From: Chitinophaga sp. HK235
GTDB taxonomy: Bacteria > Bacteroidota > Bacteroidia > Chitinophagales > Chitinophagaceae
DNA length: 64,000 nucleotides
Reading direction: 5' to 3'
NCBI RefSeq assembly: GCF_018255755.1
Contig: NZ_CP073766.1
Location: 4,710,501-4,774,500, forward strand
A program made the translations under genes and the position numbers. The notes beneath the pieces were generated by a model. That model saw nothing but the letters and a program-made list of their open reading frames with translations. It ran no database searches and was not told where the DNA came from. Positions 6,965 to 15,220 of this stretch are shown piece by piece. Each line of letters opens with the position of its first letter. Positions within the stretch are counted from its first letter, which is position 1.

Positions 6965-8560
6965 ATGCATCATACACTGTTACTGATCCTTTCCTTATTA
7001 TTTGTTGTTTTTATGTTGGTCATGCTGGGCCAGCGATTAAAGATCTCCTATCCTATTTTTCTTGTGCTGGCAGGGCTGGGCATTGGTTTTATACCGGGGC
7101 TTCCGCATATAGAGATAGACCCTGATATGATCTTTCTTATTTTCCTGCCGCCTTTGTTATATGAAGCGGCCTGGTATACTTCCTGGAATGATTTCTGGAA
7201 ATGGAAAAGACCTATTATGATGCTGGCATTCGGGGCTGTTATTTTCACTTCCTGTATTGTGGCTTATACTTCGAAGAGTATGATACCCGGCTTTACGCTG
7301 GCACTGGGCTTTTTGCTGGGTGGCATCATTTCTCCGCCTGATTCGGTGGCTGCTACCTCGGTATTAAAACATTTAAAAGTGCCCAAACGGGCACTTACCA
7401 TTCTTGAGGGTGAAAGTCTTATCAATGATGCATCCAGCTTGATCGTATTCCGGTTTGCCATGGTAGCGGTGATGACAGGTCAGTTTGTGATGCAGAAGGC
7501 TATCGGTGACTTTTTTCTTTCTGCCGGGATGGGCATTGTGATAGGGTTGGCAGTAGCCCATATCATGTACTACATACATCGCTGGCTGCCCACTACGGCC
7601 AGTATTGATTCTGCGCTGACAGTCATGACTCCCTATTTCATGTACCTGGCAGCAGAGCAGTTTCATTATTCCGGTGTGCTGGCAGTAGTCAGCGGCGGCT
7701 TGTTCCTGTCGTACCGCTCACATGCCATCTTTCCCAATGGCGCTACCCGTATGCAGATGCTGGGCGTATGGAGCACACTCATCTTTGTACTGAATGGTAT
7801 CATCTTTATCCTGATAGGGTTGGAACTGCCTACCATCATTCACTCGCTGGGAGATTATTCCATTGCTGATGCGATCAGATACGGGGTGATCATCGCATTT
7901 CTGACGATTCTTGTTCGTTTACTGTGGGTGTATCCGGGTGCTTTTATTCCGCGGATGCTGAGTAAAAAGATCCGGGAGCGAGAACCTAGTCCGGGCTGGA
8001 AAGGGCCACTGCTAGTAGGATGGGCCGGGATGCGGGGTGTGGTGTCGCTGGCTTCTGCCTTATCTGTGCCGTTGTTATTCCCTCACCGTAATCTGATTCT
8101 GTTCATCACTTTTATCGTGATACTTGTTACGCTGGTATTTCAGGGTCTCACACTTCCACTGCTGATCCGTCTCATCAAAATAGAGGAAATTGATGTCATT
8201 ACGCCGGCAGATCAACAGGAGGCTGGTATAAGGCTTGCGCTGATGAAAGTGGCGCTCAACAGACTGGAAGAGAAATATGCTTTTGAAGCAACTGACAATG
8301 AACTGGTGGGCTTTCTGAAAAAAGATCTGGAGCATAATATCCACAACACCAGTGCGCGGCTGGAATCCCTGGAGTGTGATGATACAGAAAAAGCGGAAGT
8401 AGATCTATATCATTCAGTGCTGAGGGATATCTACGCGCTTCAGCGCAAAGAGCTGTTCCGGTTACGGCAGCATAATACATTCAGCGATGAGGTGATACGC
8501 AGTCAGGAAATGCAGCTGGACCTGGAGGAGATGAAGATCATGCACCCGGGCCATGAATAA
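6965..8560 (+). CDS. Na+/H+ antiporter, CPA1 family
   Basis: 531-aa inner-membrane cation/proton exchanger for pH and Na+ homeostasis. About 12 membrane segments span residues 1-415. The ion-binding region GGIISPPDSVAA is near residues 119-130 and the characteristic EGESLINDASSLIVFRFA near 148-165, followed by GWAGMRGVVSLASALS near 355. A cytosolic tail of about 110 mostly charged residues (EEIDVITPADQQEAG to the C-terminus) likely regulates transport. Length and motifs are usual for the family. A single-gene unit followed by a hairpin at 8575-8612. Confidence 0.93.
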   Translation: MHHTLLLILSLLFVVFMLVMLGQRLKISYPIFLVLAGLGIGFIPGLPHIEIDPDMIFLIFLPPLLYEAAWYTSWNDFWKWKRPIMMLAFGAVIFTSCIVAYTSKSMIPGFTLALGFLLGGIISPPDSVAATSVLKHLKVPKRALTILEGESLINDASSLIVFRFAMVAVMTGQFVMQKAIGDFFLSAGMGIVIGLAVAHIMYYIHRWLPTTASIDSALTVMTPYFMYLAAEQFHYSGVLAVVSGGLFLSYRSHAIFPNGATRMQMLGVWSTLIFVLNGIIFILIGLELPTIIHSLGDYSIADAIRYGVIIAFLTILVRLLWVYPGAFIPRMLSKKIREREPSPGWKGPLLVGWAGMRGVVSLASALSVPLLFPHRNLILFITFIVILVTLVFQGLTLPLLIRLIKIEEIDVITPADQQEAGIRLALMKVALNRLEEKYAFEATDNELVGFLKKDLEHNIHNTSARLESLECDDTEKAEVDLYHSVLRDIYALQRKELFRLRQHNTFSDEVIRSQEMQLDLEEMKIMHPGHE

Positions 8561-8574
8561 CCCATGTAGACGAT

Positions 8575-8612
8575 GCTCCGGGAAAGCCGTCCCTGTGAGG
8601 CTTTCCCGGAGC
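8575..8612. terminator. Hairpin between convergent CPA1 and DoxX genes
   Basis: A perfect 14-bp stem (GCTCCGGGAAAGCC / GGCTTTCCCGGAGC) with a 10-nt loop. There is no T-run on either side, so it may be a weak terminator or a transcript-end stabiliser. Confidence 0.55.
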
Positions 8613-8671
8613 TGTTACTACCCGCTCCGGAGCAGGTGATCACGAATGGGAAAGTAAGTCGAGCCAGTAGC

Positions 8672-9070
8672 TTACTTCCTGACGAGGTTGTCGAGCGCAA
8701 AGCCATTATAGCGTACAAATACCAGCAATACCGTAAAGAAGGCCGCATGTATCAGCTGCGAAGCCAACGCTCCCCAATCTTCTATCAGGGTGGTGCCTAA
8801 GATGAGCATGATCATCACTACGGCTCCTGCTATCAGGGTGGTCCGTGTAAACAGCCCCAGTATCAGCAGCAGGCCGATGGCAAATTCTGCCAGCGGCAGT
8901 ATATAACTGAAAGGCAGTACCAGGGCGCCGGGCAGCATGGATTTTTCAAAGCTTTTTACCATCCAGTCGCTGAAGGCGTTCAACTTGGGAAGCCTTACCA
9001 GACCATGTCCGAACATGCTGGCTGCTATGGCCAGGCGGGTCAGTGCAAATGCAATCGTATTGTTTTCCAT
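8672..9070 (-). CDS. DoxX family membrane protein
   Basis: About 132 aa with four membrane helices. The start at 9070 (MENNTIAFALTRLAIAASMFGHG) is preferred over 9091. The DoxX hallmarks are R...ASMFGHGLVRL, the proline/alanine-rich second helix LPFSYILPLAEFAIGLLLILGLFTR, and a final pair of helices. Members are small inner-membrane oxidoreductase-like proteins often linked to redox stress; the substrate is not known. It is divergent from the AraC regulator gene at 9154, which may control it. Confidence 0.85.
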   Translation of the reverse strand: MENNTIAFALTRLAIAASMFGHGLVRLPKLNAFSDWMVKSFEKSMLPGALVLPFSYILPLAEFAIGLLLILGLFTRTTLIAGAVVMIMLILGTTLIEDWGALASQLIHAAFFTVLLVFVRYNGFALDNLVRK

Positions 9071-9153
9071 TAGTGTAATTTTATATATCAAAGGTCCGGC
9101 GCTTCAGACAAAAAAATTTGTACAATTAGAGGATCATTCTGTAATTTCATAAG

Positions 9154-9999
9154 ATGATACAGGAAAACTTATACCAACCTTTCGAGATCGAATACCGGGA
9201 GTGCACAGAATGCCCGATAGACGCGCATAAACATAATTTTTTTGAGCTGGTATATATAGTAGAAGGCAGTGGTGTACAGTGTGTCAACAAGAACCAGTTG
9301 CCATACAGCCCTGACAAGCTATTTCTGGTAATGCCACAGGACTGCCATTCGTTTGAGGTAAAGGATGCGACGAAGTTTTTCTTTATCCGCTTCAATGATG
9401 TCTACTTAAAAAATCAGCATAAAGACTGGATTCATCAACTGGAGTTCATCTTCCAGAACAACAATCATTTGCCGGGTTGTATTCTAAAAAACAAGAGTGA
9501 TAAACCGCTGGTGAAATCACTGATAGAAGCGCTGATGCGGGAATTGATTAATCAGCAGCCTTATCACAAGGCATTGTCGCAACAGATTGTGAATACCATC
9601 CTGACCATTGTGGCCCGTAATATCTCTTTTCAGCTGCCGGAGCAAACACGCCAGCCGGGTAAAACGGAGGCTTCACAAAATATCCTTCACTATATCCATG
9701 AGTATATTTATTCACCGGAGAAGTTAAAAGCAGAACAGATTGCTACGCACTTCAACATATCTCCTACGTATCTGAGTGAATATTTCAAGCGCAACAACGG
9801 CGACAGTCTGCAGCAGTATATCATGCAATACAAACTGAAGCTGGTGGAAACAAGGCTGCGTTACAGCAGTATGCGTGTGGGAGAAATAGCGGATGAACTA
9901 GGCTTTACGGATGAAAGCCATCTCAACAGGATGTTTAAAAAATATAAAGGGGTCAATCCATCTGCGTTTAGGAAGGAATTGCAGTTGCAACCCAATTGA
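9154..9999 (+). CDS. AraC family transcriptional regulator (near doxX)
   Basis: 281 aa. The N-terminal cupin-like sensing domain (residues about 1-150: ECPIDAHKHNFFELVYIVEGSG, LVMPQDCHSF) precedes a C-terminal double HTH (about 180-275: LKAEQIATHFNISPTYLSEYFKRN, VGEIADELGFTDESHLNRMFKKYKGVNPSAFRKEL). The gene is divergent from doxX across an 83-bp spacer, so it probably regulates doxX and itself. The ligand is unknown. A strong bidirectional terminator follows the stop. Confidence 0.92.
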   Translation: MIQENLYQPFEIEYRECTECPIDAHKHNFFELVYIVEGSGVQCVNKNQLPYSPDKLFLVMPQDCHSFEVKDATKFFFIRFNDVYLKNQHKDWIHQLEFIFQNNNHLPGCILKNKSDKPLVKSLIEALMRELINQQPYHKALSQQIVNTILTIVARNISFQLPEQTRQPGKTEASQNILHYIHEYIYSPEKLKAEQIATHFNISPTYLSEYFKRNNGDSLQQYIMQYKLKLVETRLRYSSMRVGEIADELGFTDESHLNRMFKKYKGVNPSAFRKELQLQPN

Positions 10000-10009
10000 T
10001 ATGCAGAAA

Positions 10010-10037
10010 AAAAGCGTCCGCAGTTGCGGACGCTTTT
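10010..10037. terminator. Bidirectional terminator
   Basis: AAAAGCGTCCGCA / TGCGGACGCTTTT around GT, with T-runs on both strands. It separates the convergent AraC gene and the acidic protein gene. Confidence 0.88.
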
Positions 10038-10053
10038 CAATAACTTGCAGTTA

Positions 10054-10344
10054 CTATTCTTCGTCTTCTTCATCGTCGTCACCGGCTTCGCCTTCTTCCA
10101 GCCACTCCATGTAGGAGTAGTACCAGTCTTCCAGCTGTTCCAGCAGTTCCTGCTTTTTGTCCGGATCATTTTTGTAGAATTCTTCTACATTATCGATCTC
10201 TTCAACGATATCGATGTAGGCAGTTTCTTCGTCTTCTTCCACACGTTTGGCAAAGAAGCGGGGCTTTTCGGTATGAAAAATATACTCATTTTCCGGATCT
10301 GTAACAGGATCGTCTGCGATCAGAAATTTAGGTAACTGTGCCAT
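10054..10344 (-). CDS. Small acidic hypothetical protein
   Basis: 96 aa. The N-terminal half is mixed (PKFLIADDPVTDPENEYIFHTEKPRFFAKRV) and the C-terminal half strongly acidic, ending in a run of Asp/Glu (GDDDEEDEE). No membrane segment or signal peptide. Cytosolic proteins of this shape are conserved in Chitinophagaceae as far as I recall, but no function is known. Transcribed alone, with the shared terminator just beyond its stop. Confidence 0.7.
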   Translation of the reverse strand: MAQLPKFLIADDPVTDPENEYIFHTEKPRFFAKRVEEDEETAYIDIVEEIDNVEEFYKNDPDKKQELLEQLEDWYYSYMEWLEEGEAGDDDEEDEE

Positions 10345-10556
10345 AGTTGATTATTTACGTTTAAATGATGCTATTACAAAAGTAGGTATTTCTTTCACTC
10401 AAAGACACAGACAACTAACAGCGTGAAGAACTTTTTCACAGAAAATCCTTTGGGGAAAAAAGAAGCTGTTATGTTCTTTATTACCTTGCTGAAATACCGC
10501 TTTTATTTATGGTGAAATTTTTACATCTTTATAGTCGGTACAAACCCCACAACCAT

Positions 10557-11144
10557 ATGCAAGAATACTGGATACGATGGGAAACCTGGATGCGCCAGCA
10601 TGCCCCCAAACTTCTGAATATCCTTAATCCTGGCGTGACATACGAAGCAGTCGAGTCTTTGGAAAAGCTGATCGATTCGCCCTTACCGGCAGATTTTAAG
10701 GCATTTTACGCGGTCCATGATGGTCAGCGTAAAGCCAGGACCGGGCTGGTAGACGGCGACCTGTTGCTCTCTGTAGAAGATATCGCCGACAACTGGCATT
10801 ACTGGCAAGACCTGCTGGATGCCGGCACTTTTACCTATAACGATCACCCCATCGCTTCCGAACCCGACACAGGCATTCGCAACAGCTGGTGGAACCCGTT
10901 GTGGATACCCATTACCTCCGATGGATTTGGCAACCATCTTTGCCTTGACCTGGCCCCTGCCCCCGAAGGCCGGTACGGCCAGATTATCGCCCTATGGCAT
11001 GATGATAACCACCGCGAAATCGTAGCACCCTCCTTCCGCGAATGGATCGCCGCCTATATCGACGCCATAGAAAGAGGAGATTACGTTTTTGTTAAGAAAT
11101 GGGGCATCGTCCATAAAGGCACCTCTTTCAACTACAACGACTGA
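10557..11144 (+). CDS. SMI1/KNR4 family protein
   Basis: About 195 aa from the ATG at 10557 (MQEYWIRWETW). The family signature is seen: VTYEAVESLEKLIDSPLPADFKAFYAVHDGQ near residues 27-60, then WIPITSDGFGNHLCLDL and the C-terminal FREWIAAYIDAIERGDY. SMI1/KNR4 domains occur in housekeeping proteins and as immunity proteins of contact-dependent toxins. No toxin gene is nearby, so an immunity role is not supported here. Its 3' end overlaps the convergent AraC gene by 13 bp. Confidence 0.87.
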   Translation: MQEYWIRWETWMRQHAPKLLNILNPGVTYEAVESLEKLIDSPLPADFKAFYAVHDGQRKARTGLVDGDLLLSVEDIADNWHYWQDLLDAGTFTYNDHPIASEPDTGIRNSWWNPLWIPITSDGFGNHLCLDLAPAPEGRYGQIIALWHDDNHREIVAPSFREWIAAYIDAIERGDYVFVKKWGIVHKGTSFNYND

Positions 11145-12130
11145 TATCCGGCCGGACTGCTGCCAGTCCAACGCTTAAACGCCCGGGTGAAAGCACTCAA
11201 CTCATTATACCCCAGCATATAGGAAATATCTTTCAAAGGATAGTTGCCCGACGATATGTAATAAAGGGCCAGTGACTTTCTCACCGCATCCGCCACTTCC
11301 TGGTATTTAACGCCTTCATCTTTCAGCTTGCGTTGTAAACTGCGCGGGCTCAGGTTAAAATTAGCCGCCATCTCCTCTAGCGTGATGATGCCCAGATAAG
11401 AATTAGCCAGCAGATGGTTATATACTCTTACCTGTAGCGTATTATTGGTGGCTGCTTTCGGCTGAGACAAGCTGCTCACTTTTTTCAACAACAGGCTTTG
11501 TAACTCATAATTCGCTGTCAGTATAGGCTCATCCCAATAACGGGCTTCAAATACAAGCGCATATTCATCGGCACGTTTTACAGGTTTACAACGAAATGCC
11601 TGTTCGTACGCAGCCAGATCAGGCACGGTATAAGGCATTCGTACTGCCTGCGGTGCAATCTTTTCCAGCAACAGCCCCGACAACTCATGAATTGTAAGCA
11701 CCATCAGAAACTCAATGAGCATGCGAAAAGCCATCGTAGGTCCGTCACCGTGATCTGCTGAAGGAATGAAGCGCACTGTAAAGTTTTTGCTGCTCCGGAC
11801 TATATCCAGCCGGCACTGGTCTGTTACCAGGTGTGTGAGTGCTACTGCATGAGTAAGCGCTTCTCCCACCGTGGCACTCGTCTGTATGATCTCTCCCACC
11901 ACACCCAGGGCGGCAGGCTGCACCGAAGCGGCAAAATGCAGACCGAACAACGGATCGTTGGTAAGACGGGCAGCATGCAGCCATAGCATATCCAGCTGAT
12001 GCTGAGTAACGGGAGCGGCTGTTGTTTTTTTAAGGGCCGTCAGATCGATGCCAACCTGCTTACAGAGCTGTGCTGCATCTACATCACGCTGCACAGCGTA
12101 GGCGATAATAGCTAATACCAGTTGTTTCAT
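11132..12130 (-). CDS. AraC family regulator with arabinose-binding-type N-terminus
   Basis: 332 aa of the OruR/ArgR-like type. The N-terminal domain (residues about 10-195) has LWLHAARLTNDPLFGLHFAASV and LGVVGEIIQTSATVGEALTHA. The C-terminal HTH pair (about 235-330) has ITLEEMAANFNLSPRSLQRKLKDEG and LKDISYMLGYNELSAFTRAFKRWTGSSPAGYQ. It is divergent from the SnoaL-like gene at 12281. Two direct repeats with 21-bp phasing between them are likely its operator, and it probably activates that gene. Confidence 0.92.
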   Translation of the reverse strand: MKQLVLAIIAYAVQRDVDAAQLCKQVGIDLTALKKTTAAPVTQHQLDMLWLHAARLTNDPLFGLHFAASVQPAALGVVGEIIQTSATVGEALTHAVALTHLVTDQCRLDIVRSSKNFTVRFIPSADHGDGPTMAFRMLIEFLMVLTIHELSGLLLEKIAPQAVRMPYTVPDLAAYEQAFRCKPVKRADEYALVFEARYWDEPILTANYELQSLLLKKVSSLSQPKAATNNTLQVRVYNHLLANSYLGIITLEEMAANFNLSPRSLQRKLKDEGVKYQEVADAVRKSLALYYISSGNYPLKDISYMLGYNELSAFTRAFKRWTGSSPAGYQSL

Positions 12131-12170
12131 AGGATAAAGTTATTCTTCTGTAATGGCATAAAAAACAGTC

Positions 12171-12204
12171 TGTCGTGAAATGGTAATCGTTTGTCGTGTA
12201 ATGA
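12171..12204. promoter_or_regulatory. Direct-repeat operator for the AraC regulator
   Basis: TGTCGTGAAATGG (12171-12183) and TGTCGTGTAATGA (12192-12204) are direct repeats with 21-bp spacing (two helical turns), as expected for a tandem AraC dimer. They end 25 bp before the -7 box at 12230. Confidence 0.7.
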
Positions 12205-12229
12205 TAAATAATACCCTTCCTTCAGATAG

Positions 12230-12237
12230 TAGCTTTG
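12230..12237 (+). promoter_or_regulatory. -7 box (TAGCTTTG) of the SnoaL-like gene
   Basis: Matches the Bacteroidota TAnnTTTG consensus. No clear -33 element is seen; the AraC repeats lie where it would be, consistent with activator dependence. Confidence 0.6.
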
Positions 12238-12280
12238 TGTCAACAAAACAAACGAAAACAAAAACAAAAAAAATACAATC

Positions 12281-12676
12281 ATGGAAAATCAAACTTTAGC
12301 AGTAGTAAAAGATTTCGTTACCGCAGTACAACAGGTAAACCTCGAAAAACTTGGCGCATTGCTCCATCCTGATATTACCTGGGAACAACCCGGCAGCAAC
12401 CGTTTCTCCGGCACTAAAAAATCCAGCGGAGAAGTATTCCAGATGGTAGGTGGCATGTTTGAAGTATCTCAAAATACGATGGCACTGACAGACATCAAAT
12501 CTATCACTGTCAATGGCGACCAGGCTGCAGTACTGTTACACTGGAAAGCTTCCAGACCAGGCGCTACACTGGACACTGATAACGTTGACGTATACACGGT
12601 AAAAGACGGACAGATCGTTGCCGCCAAAGTATATGCTGCGGACCTCGCTCAGGAAGATCATTTCTGGGGAAATTAA
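12281..12676 (+). CDS. SnoaL-like / NTF2-fold protein
   Basis: 131 aa matching the SnoaL-like polyketide-cyclase or ketosteroid-isomerase fold: AVVKDFVTAVQQVNLEKLGALLHPDITWEQPGSN, GEVFQMVGGMFE, and the terminal strand VDVYTVKDGQIVAAKVYAADL. Such proteins bind small hydrophobic ligands or catalyse isomerisation; the active site cannot be assigned. It is controlled from a divergent promoter with the AraC operator. A terminator lies at 12753-12788. Confidence 0.8.
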   Translation: MENQTLAVVKDFVTAVQQVNLEKLGALLHPDITWEQPGSNRFSGTKKSSGEVFQMVGGMFEVSQNTMALTDIKSITVNGDQAAVLLHWKASRPGATLDTDNVDVYTVKDGQIVAAKVYAADLAQEDHFWGN

Positions 12677-12752
12677 CAGCCTTGGGGAGAAGAAAAACAA
12701 ACCTGTTACAATAATATCTGTTGGCCGGCTTTCGGAGAGAAAGCAGTCAAGC

Positions 12753-12788
12753 ACAACCCTTCGGGAAACGGGCCTTCCGGAGGGTTGT
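12753..12788 (+). terminator. Terminator of the SnoaL-like gene
   Basis: ACAACCCT / AGGGTTGT outer stem with a further TCGGG/CTTCCGG-type inner pairing, followed by a T-rich stretch. Confidence 0.75.
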
Positions 12789-12789
12789 T

Positions 12790-13392
12790 TTATTTAAACC
12801 AACGGCGTTTTTTGCTCTGCTGCCGTTCCTTATCTGTAGGATAGACAGGATCGATAAACCGACCTTCGGGATGATTGAGCGGACTACAGTCATGACGCTT
12901 TTCGATTGTTGTGACTGTTGTTGCCCCCATTACTATCTTTCCTGTCCTTGTGGCAAAGCCAGTCACCACCAGTTCCGGCAGATTATAGGATTTAAGGGAA
13001 GACTTAGTGGTATCCTCCGGCAGCGACTCCTGCAGTGGTGTCAGCTGCATTTCCACCTCTTCCAGTGTTCTTGCTTCTGCATACCCCTGATTGGCAATAC
13101 CGGTGATCATCCCTGCTGTGAGCAGGAGCGCAGGTAAAAAATTACTCCTGGTTGCCGGTGGTGGTGCAATCAATCTATCCAACTGTGAGCTCTGAAAGTG
13201 ACCACACACCTCCCCTTTGCTGTTACGAAGCATGGCCAGTATCTCAGCATCCGACATAGAAGAGAAATCTATTACGGTTTTAGCACAGCGGCTACAGTGC
13301 TTACCCGCAGCGGTATGAGTCATTTCATCCCAATTCTCACTGCAAGGCGTAGGAACAGACAGGAACAGACCTTTTGCGTACTTCATAGACAC
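12790..13392 (-). CDS. Four-Cys N-terminal domain protein with one TM segment
   Basis: 200 aa. Residues 1-75 hold a conserved pattern C17-x15-C33-x2-C36-x26-C63-G, with PTPCSENWDEM, HCSRCAKTVIDFSSMSDAEIL and CGHFQSSQLDR. It is shared with the proteins at 53777-54457 and 54499-55224. One TM helix follows at about 82-101. The C-terminal part (YNLPELVVTGFATRTGKIVMGA) resembles a remnant of a TonB-receptor-like or carboxypeptidase-regulatory segment but is short. The four Cys suggest metal or cofactor binding on the cytoplasmic side; this is inference. Function unknown. Confidence 0.7.
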   Translation of the reverse strand: MSMKYAKGLFLSVPTPCSENWDEMTHTAAGKHCSRCAKTVIDFSSMSDAEILAMLRNSKGEVCGHFQSSQLDRLIAPPPATRSNFLPALLLTAGMITGIANQGYAEARTLEEVEMQLTPLQESLPEDTTKSSLKSYNLPELVVTGFATRTGKIVMGATTVTTIEKRHDCSPLNHPEGRFIDPVYPTDKERQQSKKRRWFK

Positions 13393-13582
13393 AGGTTAAT
13401 ATTCTTCAATTTACTAAAAGTGACTGACACCATTTTGCGGGAAAATCCCCGCCAATCCTTCCCAGACAAAAAACAGCCATTTGTAAGATAGTGTTTTTCA
13501 ACAGCATCAAATAGCATTTCCGGAATGGCATCAAAATTGGATTATCCATAGCATACATGTTAACATAAAAACAATATCAGTT

Positions 13583-13888
13583 ATGAGAGCACCCAAAAGC
13601 ATTTCCGCCGTGTTGTTTGCAGTAGCCTTTGGCGCAATAGCCACATTACCGGCACAGGCAGTATTTGCACAACACAAAATAGATAGTCTTCCTAGAAAGA
13701 TAGGTAACAAAACCGCTTCTATAGCCGTAAAAGGCACCTCCACCCTTACCGATAAAATATACAAAGGAAAGGAAGGCCCAAACGGACAAACAGTATATAT
13801 CGACAAAAGAGACCGGAAATTTATAGTTGACGATAAGGGCAAAAAAATATACCTGAAACCATCTCAAATTCATGATAAGAAGCAATAG
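13583..13888 (+). CDS. Exported small basic hypothetical protein
   Basis: 101 aa with a clear signal peptide (ISAVLFAVAFGAIATLPAQAVFAQ, cleavage near residue 29). The mature part is basic and beta-rich (KIDSLPRKIGNKTASIAVKGTSTLTDKIYKGKEG, GQTVYIDKRDRKFIVDDKGKKIYL), similar in style to the PBCV-specific basic adaptor-like proteins, but this is only a resemblance. Single gene with its own terminator. Confidence 0.65.
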   Translation: MRAPKSISAVLFAVAFGAIATLPAQAVFAQHKIDSLPRKIGNKTASIAVKGTSTLTDKIYKGKEGPNGQTVYIDKRDRKFIVDDKGKKIYLKPSQIHDKKQ

Positions 13889-13917
13889 GTTGCAAGTTTT
13901 TAATCGTATTCTCATCA

Positions 13918-13949
13918 GCCGGTCAGGAGTTTTACCTGCCGGCTTTTTT
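13918..13949 (+). terminator. Terminator of the gene at 13583
   Basis: GCCGG-TCAGG / CCTG-CCGGC hairpin followed by a run of six T. Confidence 0.8.
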
Positions 13950-13990
13950 GTTGGCCGTTTAACCATCATCCAAATTATCAAGCCTCCACA

Positions 13991-15211
13991 TTACTCATAC
14001 CGCAATGCCTCTATAGGATCGAGGCGGGAGGCGGCCTGCGCGGGATAATATCCAAAGAAAACACCGGTCAGTGCACATACCAGGAACGATAACATGATAG
14101 ATGATTCCGATACAATCGTTGGCCATCCCAATGTAAGCGTAATCACCTGAGCAGCTGTGATACCCAGTATCACACCTATAACGCCACCGGTTACACTGAT
14201 AATGATCGCTTCCACCAGGAACTGCAGCAGGATATCGATACCACGGGCACCGATAGACATACGCAGCCCTATTTCCCGGGTGCGTTCAGTGACAGACACG
14301 TACATAATATTCATGATGCCGATACCTCCAATGACCAGGGAGATGCCGGCAATAGCAGTGAGCAGTATTGTCAGCAGACTGCTGGTGGAGCTGAGGGTTT
14401 TAATCAGTTCTTCCATCGTCCTTACCTGGAAGTTGTTTTCATCGCTGGGGCGCAGCCGGTGTGTTTCCCGCAATATCTCTGTGATTTCATCGGTAGCCTG
14501 TGCGGAAGCGCCTGCGCTGACAGCAGAAGCATAAATACTCTGAAAATAGATGGTGGCGAGGATGCGCTTCTGTACGGTGGTATAGGGTGTAAGAATGATA
14601 TCGTCCTGGTCTTGTCCGAAAGAGCTTTGGCCTTTGGGAACCAGGGTGCCTATTACCTGCAGCGGGATGGAGTTGAGGCGTATTACCTTGCCTACAGGGC
14701 TTTCTCCGCTGGGAAACAGATTATTGATCACGGTTTGTCCGAGCACACATACTTTGGCGGCTGTGGTCACATCGGCATCGGTAAAGCTGACACCGTCGGC
14801 AATATCCAGCTTACGGATATCGAAGTAGGATGGCGCCACGCCCTGCAGGGTGGTAGGCCAGTTGAGGGCACCGTAGATAGCTTGTCCTTTGGTAGAAGAC
14901 ACCGGCGATACGGCACTGACATGTTCCGCATTTTTCTGTATGGCTTTTACATCCACGATGGTGAGTGTCTGAAAACTGGAGCCCGCAATACGCAAGCCAC
15001 CTGCTACGTTGCTACTGGGCAATACCGTGATCATATTGGAGCCCATAGCACTGAGCTGCGATTGTATGCTTTCCTTTGATCCTTCTCCGATGGCCACCAT
15101 GGCTATTACAGCGGCAACACCGATGATGATGCCGAGCATAGTTAGAAAAGCCCGCAGTTTATTACGCTGCAAGGCCTTGAATGCAATTCGGATGAGGTTA
15201 ATTACACTCAT
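13991..15211 (-). CDS. MacB-like ABC transporter permease
   Basis: 406-aa permease of a tripartite efflux pump. TM1 near residues 20-45 (LRAFLTMLGIIIGVAAVIAMVAIG) precedes GEGSKESIQSQLSAMGSN, a large periplasmic MacB_PCD domain (about 50-260) and a C-terminal FtsX domain with three TM helices (ILLTAIAGISLVIGGIGIMNIMYVSVTERTREIGLRMSIGA). Unlike E. coli MacB, the ATPase is a separate gene 9 bp upstream (15221-15967). It is the last gene of the tolC-like, macA-like, ATPase, permease order. Likely exports a peptide, lipid or drug. Confidence 0.9.
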   Translation of the reverse strand: MSVINLIRIAFKALQRNKLRAFLTMLGIIIGVAAVIAMVAIGEGSKESIQSQLSAMGSNMITVLPSSNVAGGLRIAGSSFQTLTIVDVKAIQKNAEHVSAVSPVSSTKGQAIYGALNWPTTLQGVAPSYFDIRKLDIADGVSFTDADVTTAAKVCVLGQTVINNLFPSGESPVGKVIRLNSIPLQVIGTLVPKGQSSFGQDQDDIILTPYTTVQKRILATIYFQSIYASAVSAGASAQATDEITEILRETHRLRPSDENNFQVRTMEELIKTLSSTSSLLTILLTAIAGISLVIGGIGIMNIMYVSVTERTREIGLRMSIGARGIDILLQFLVEAIIISVTGGVIGVILGITAAQVITLTLGWPTIVSESSIMLSFLVCALTGVFFGYYPAQAASRLDPIEALRYE

Positions 15212-15220
15212 GGTGGTGAA

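Noticed and set aside
10557..11144. SMI1/KNR4 protein as toxin immunity gene
   Set aside because: No polymorphic toxin or secretion gene is adjacent.
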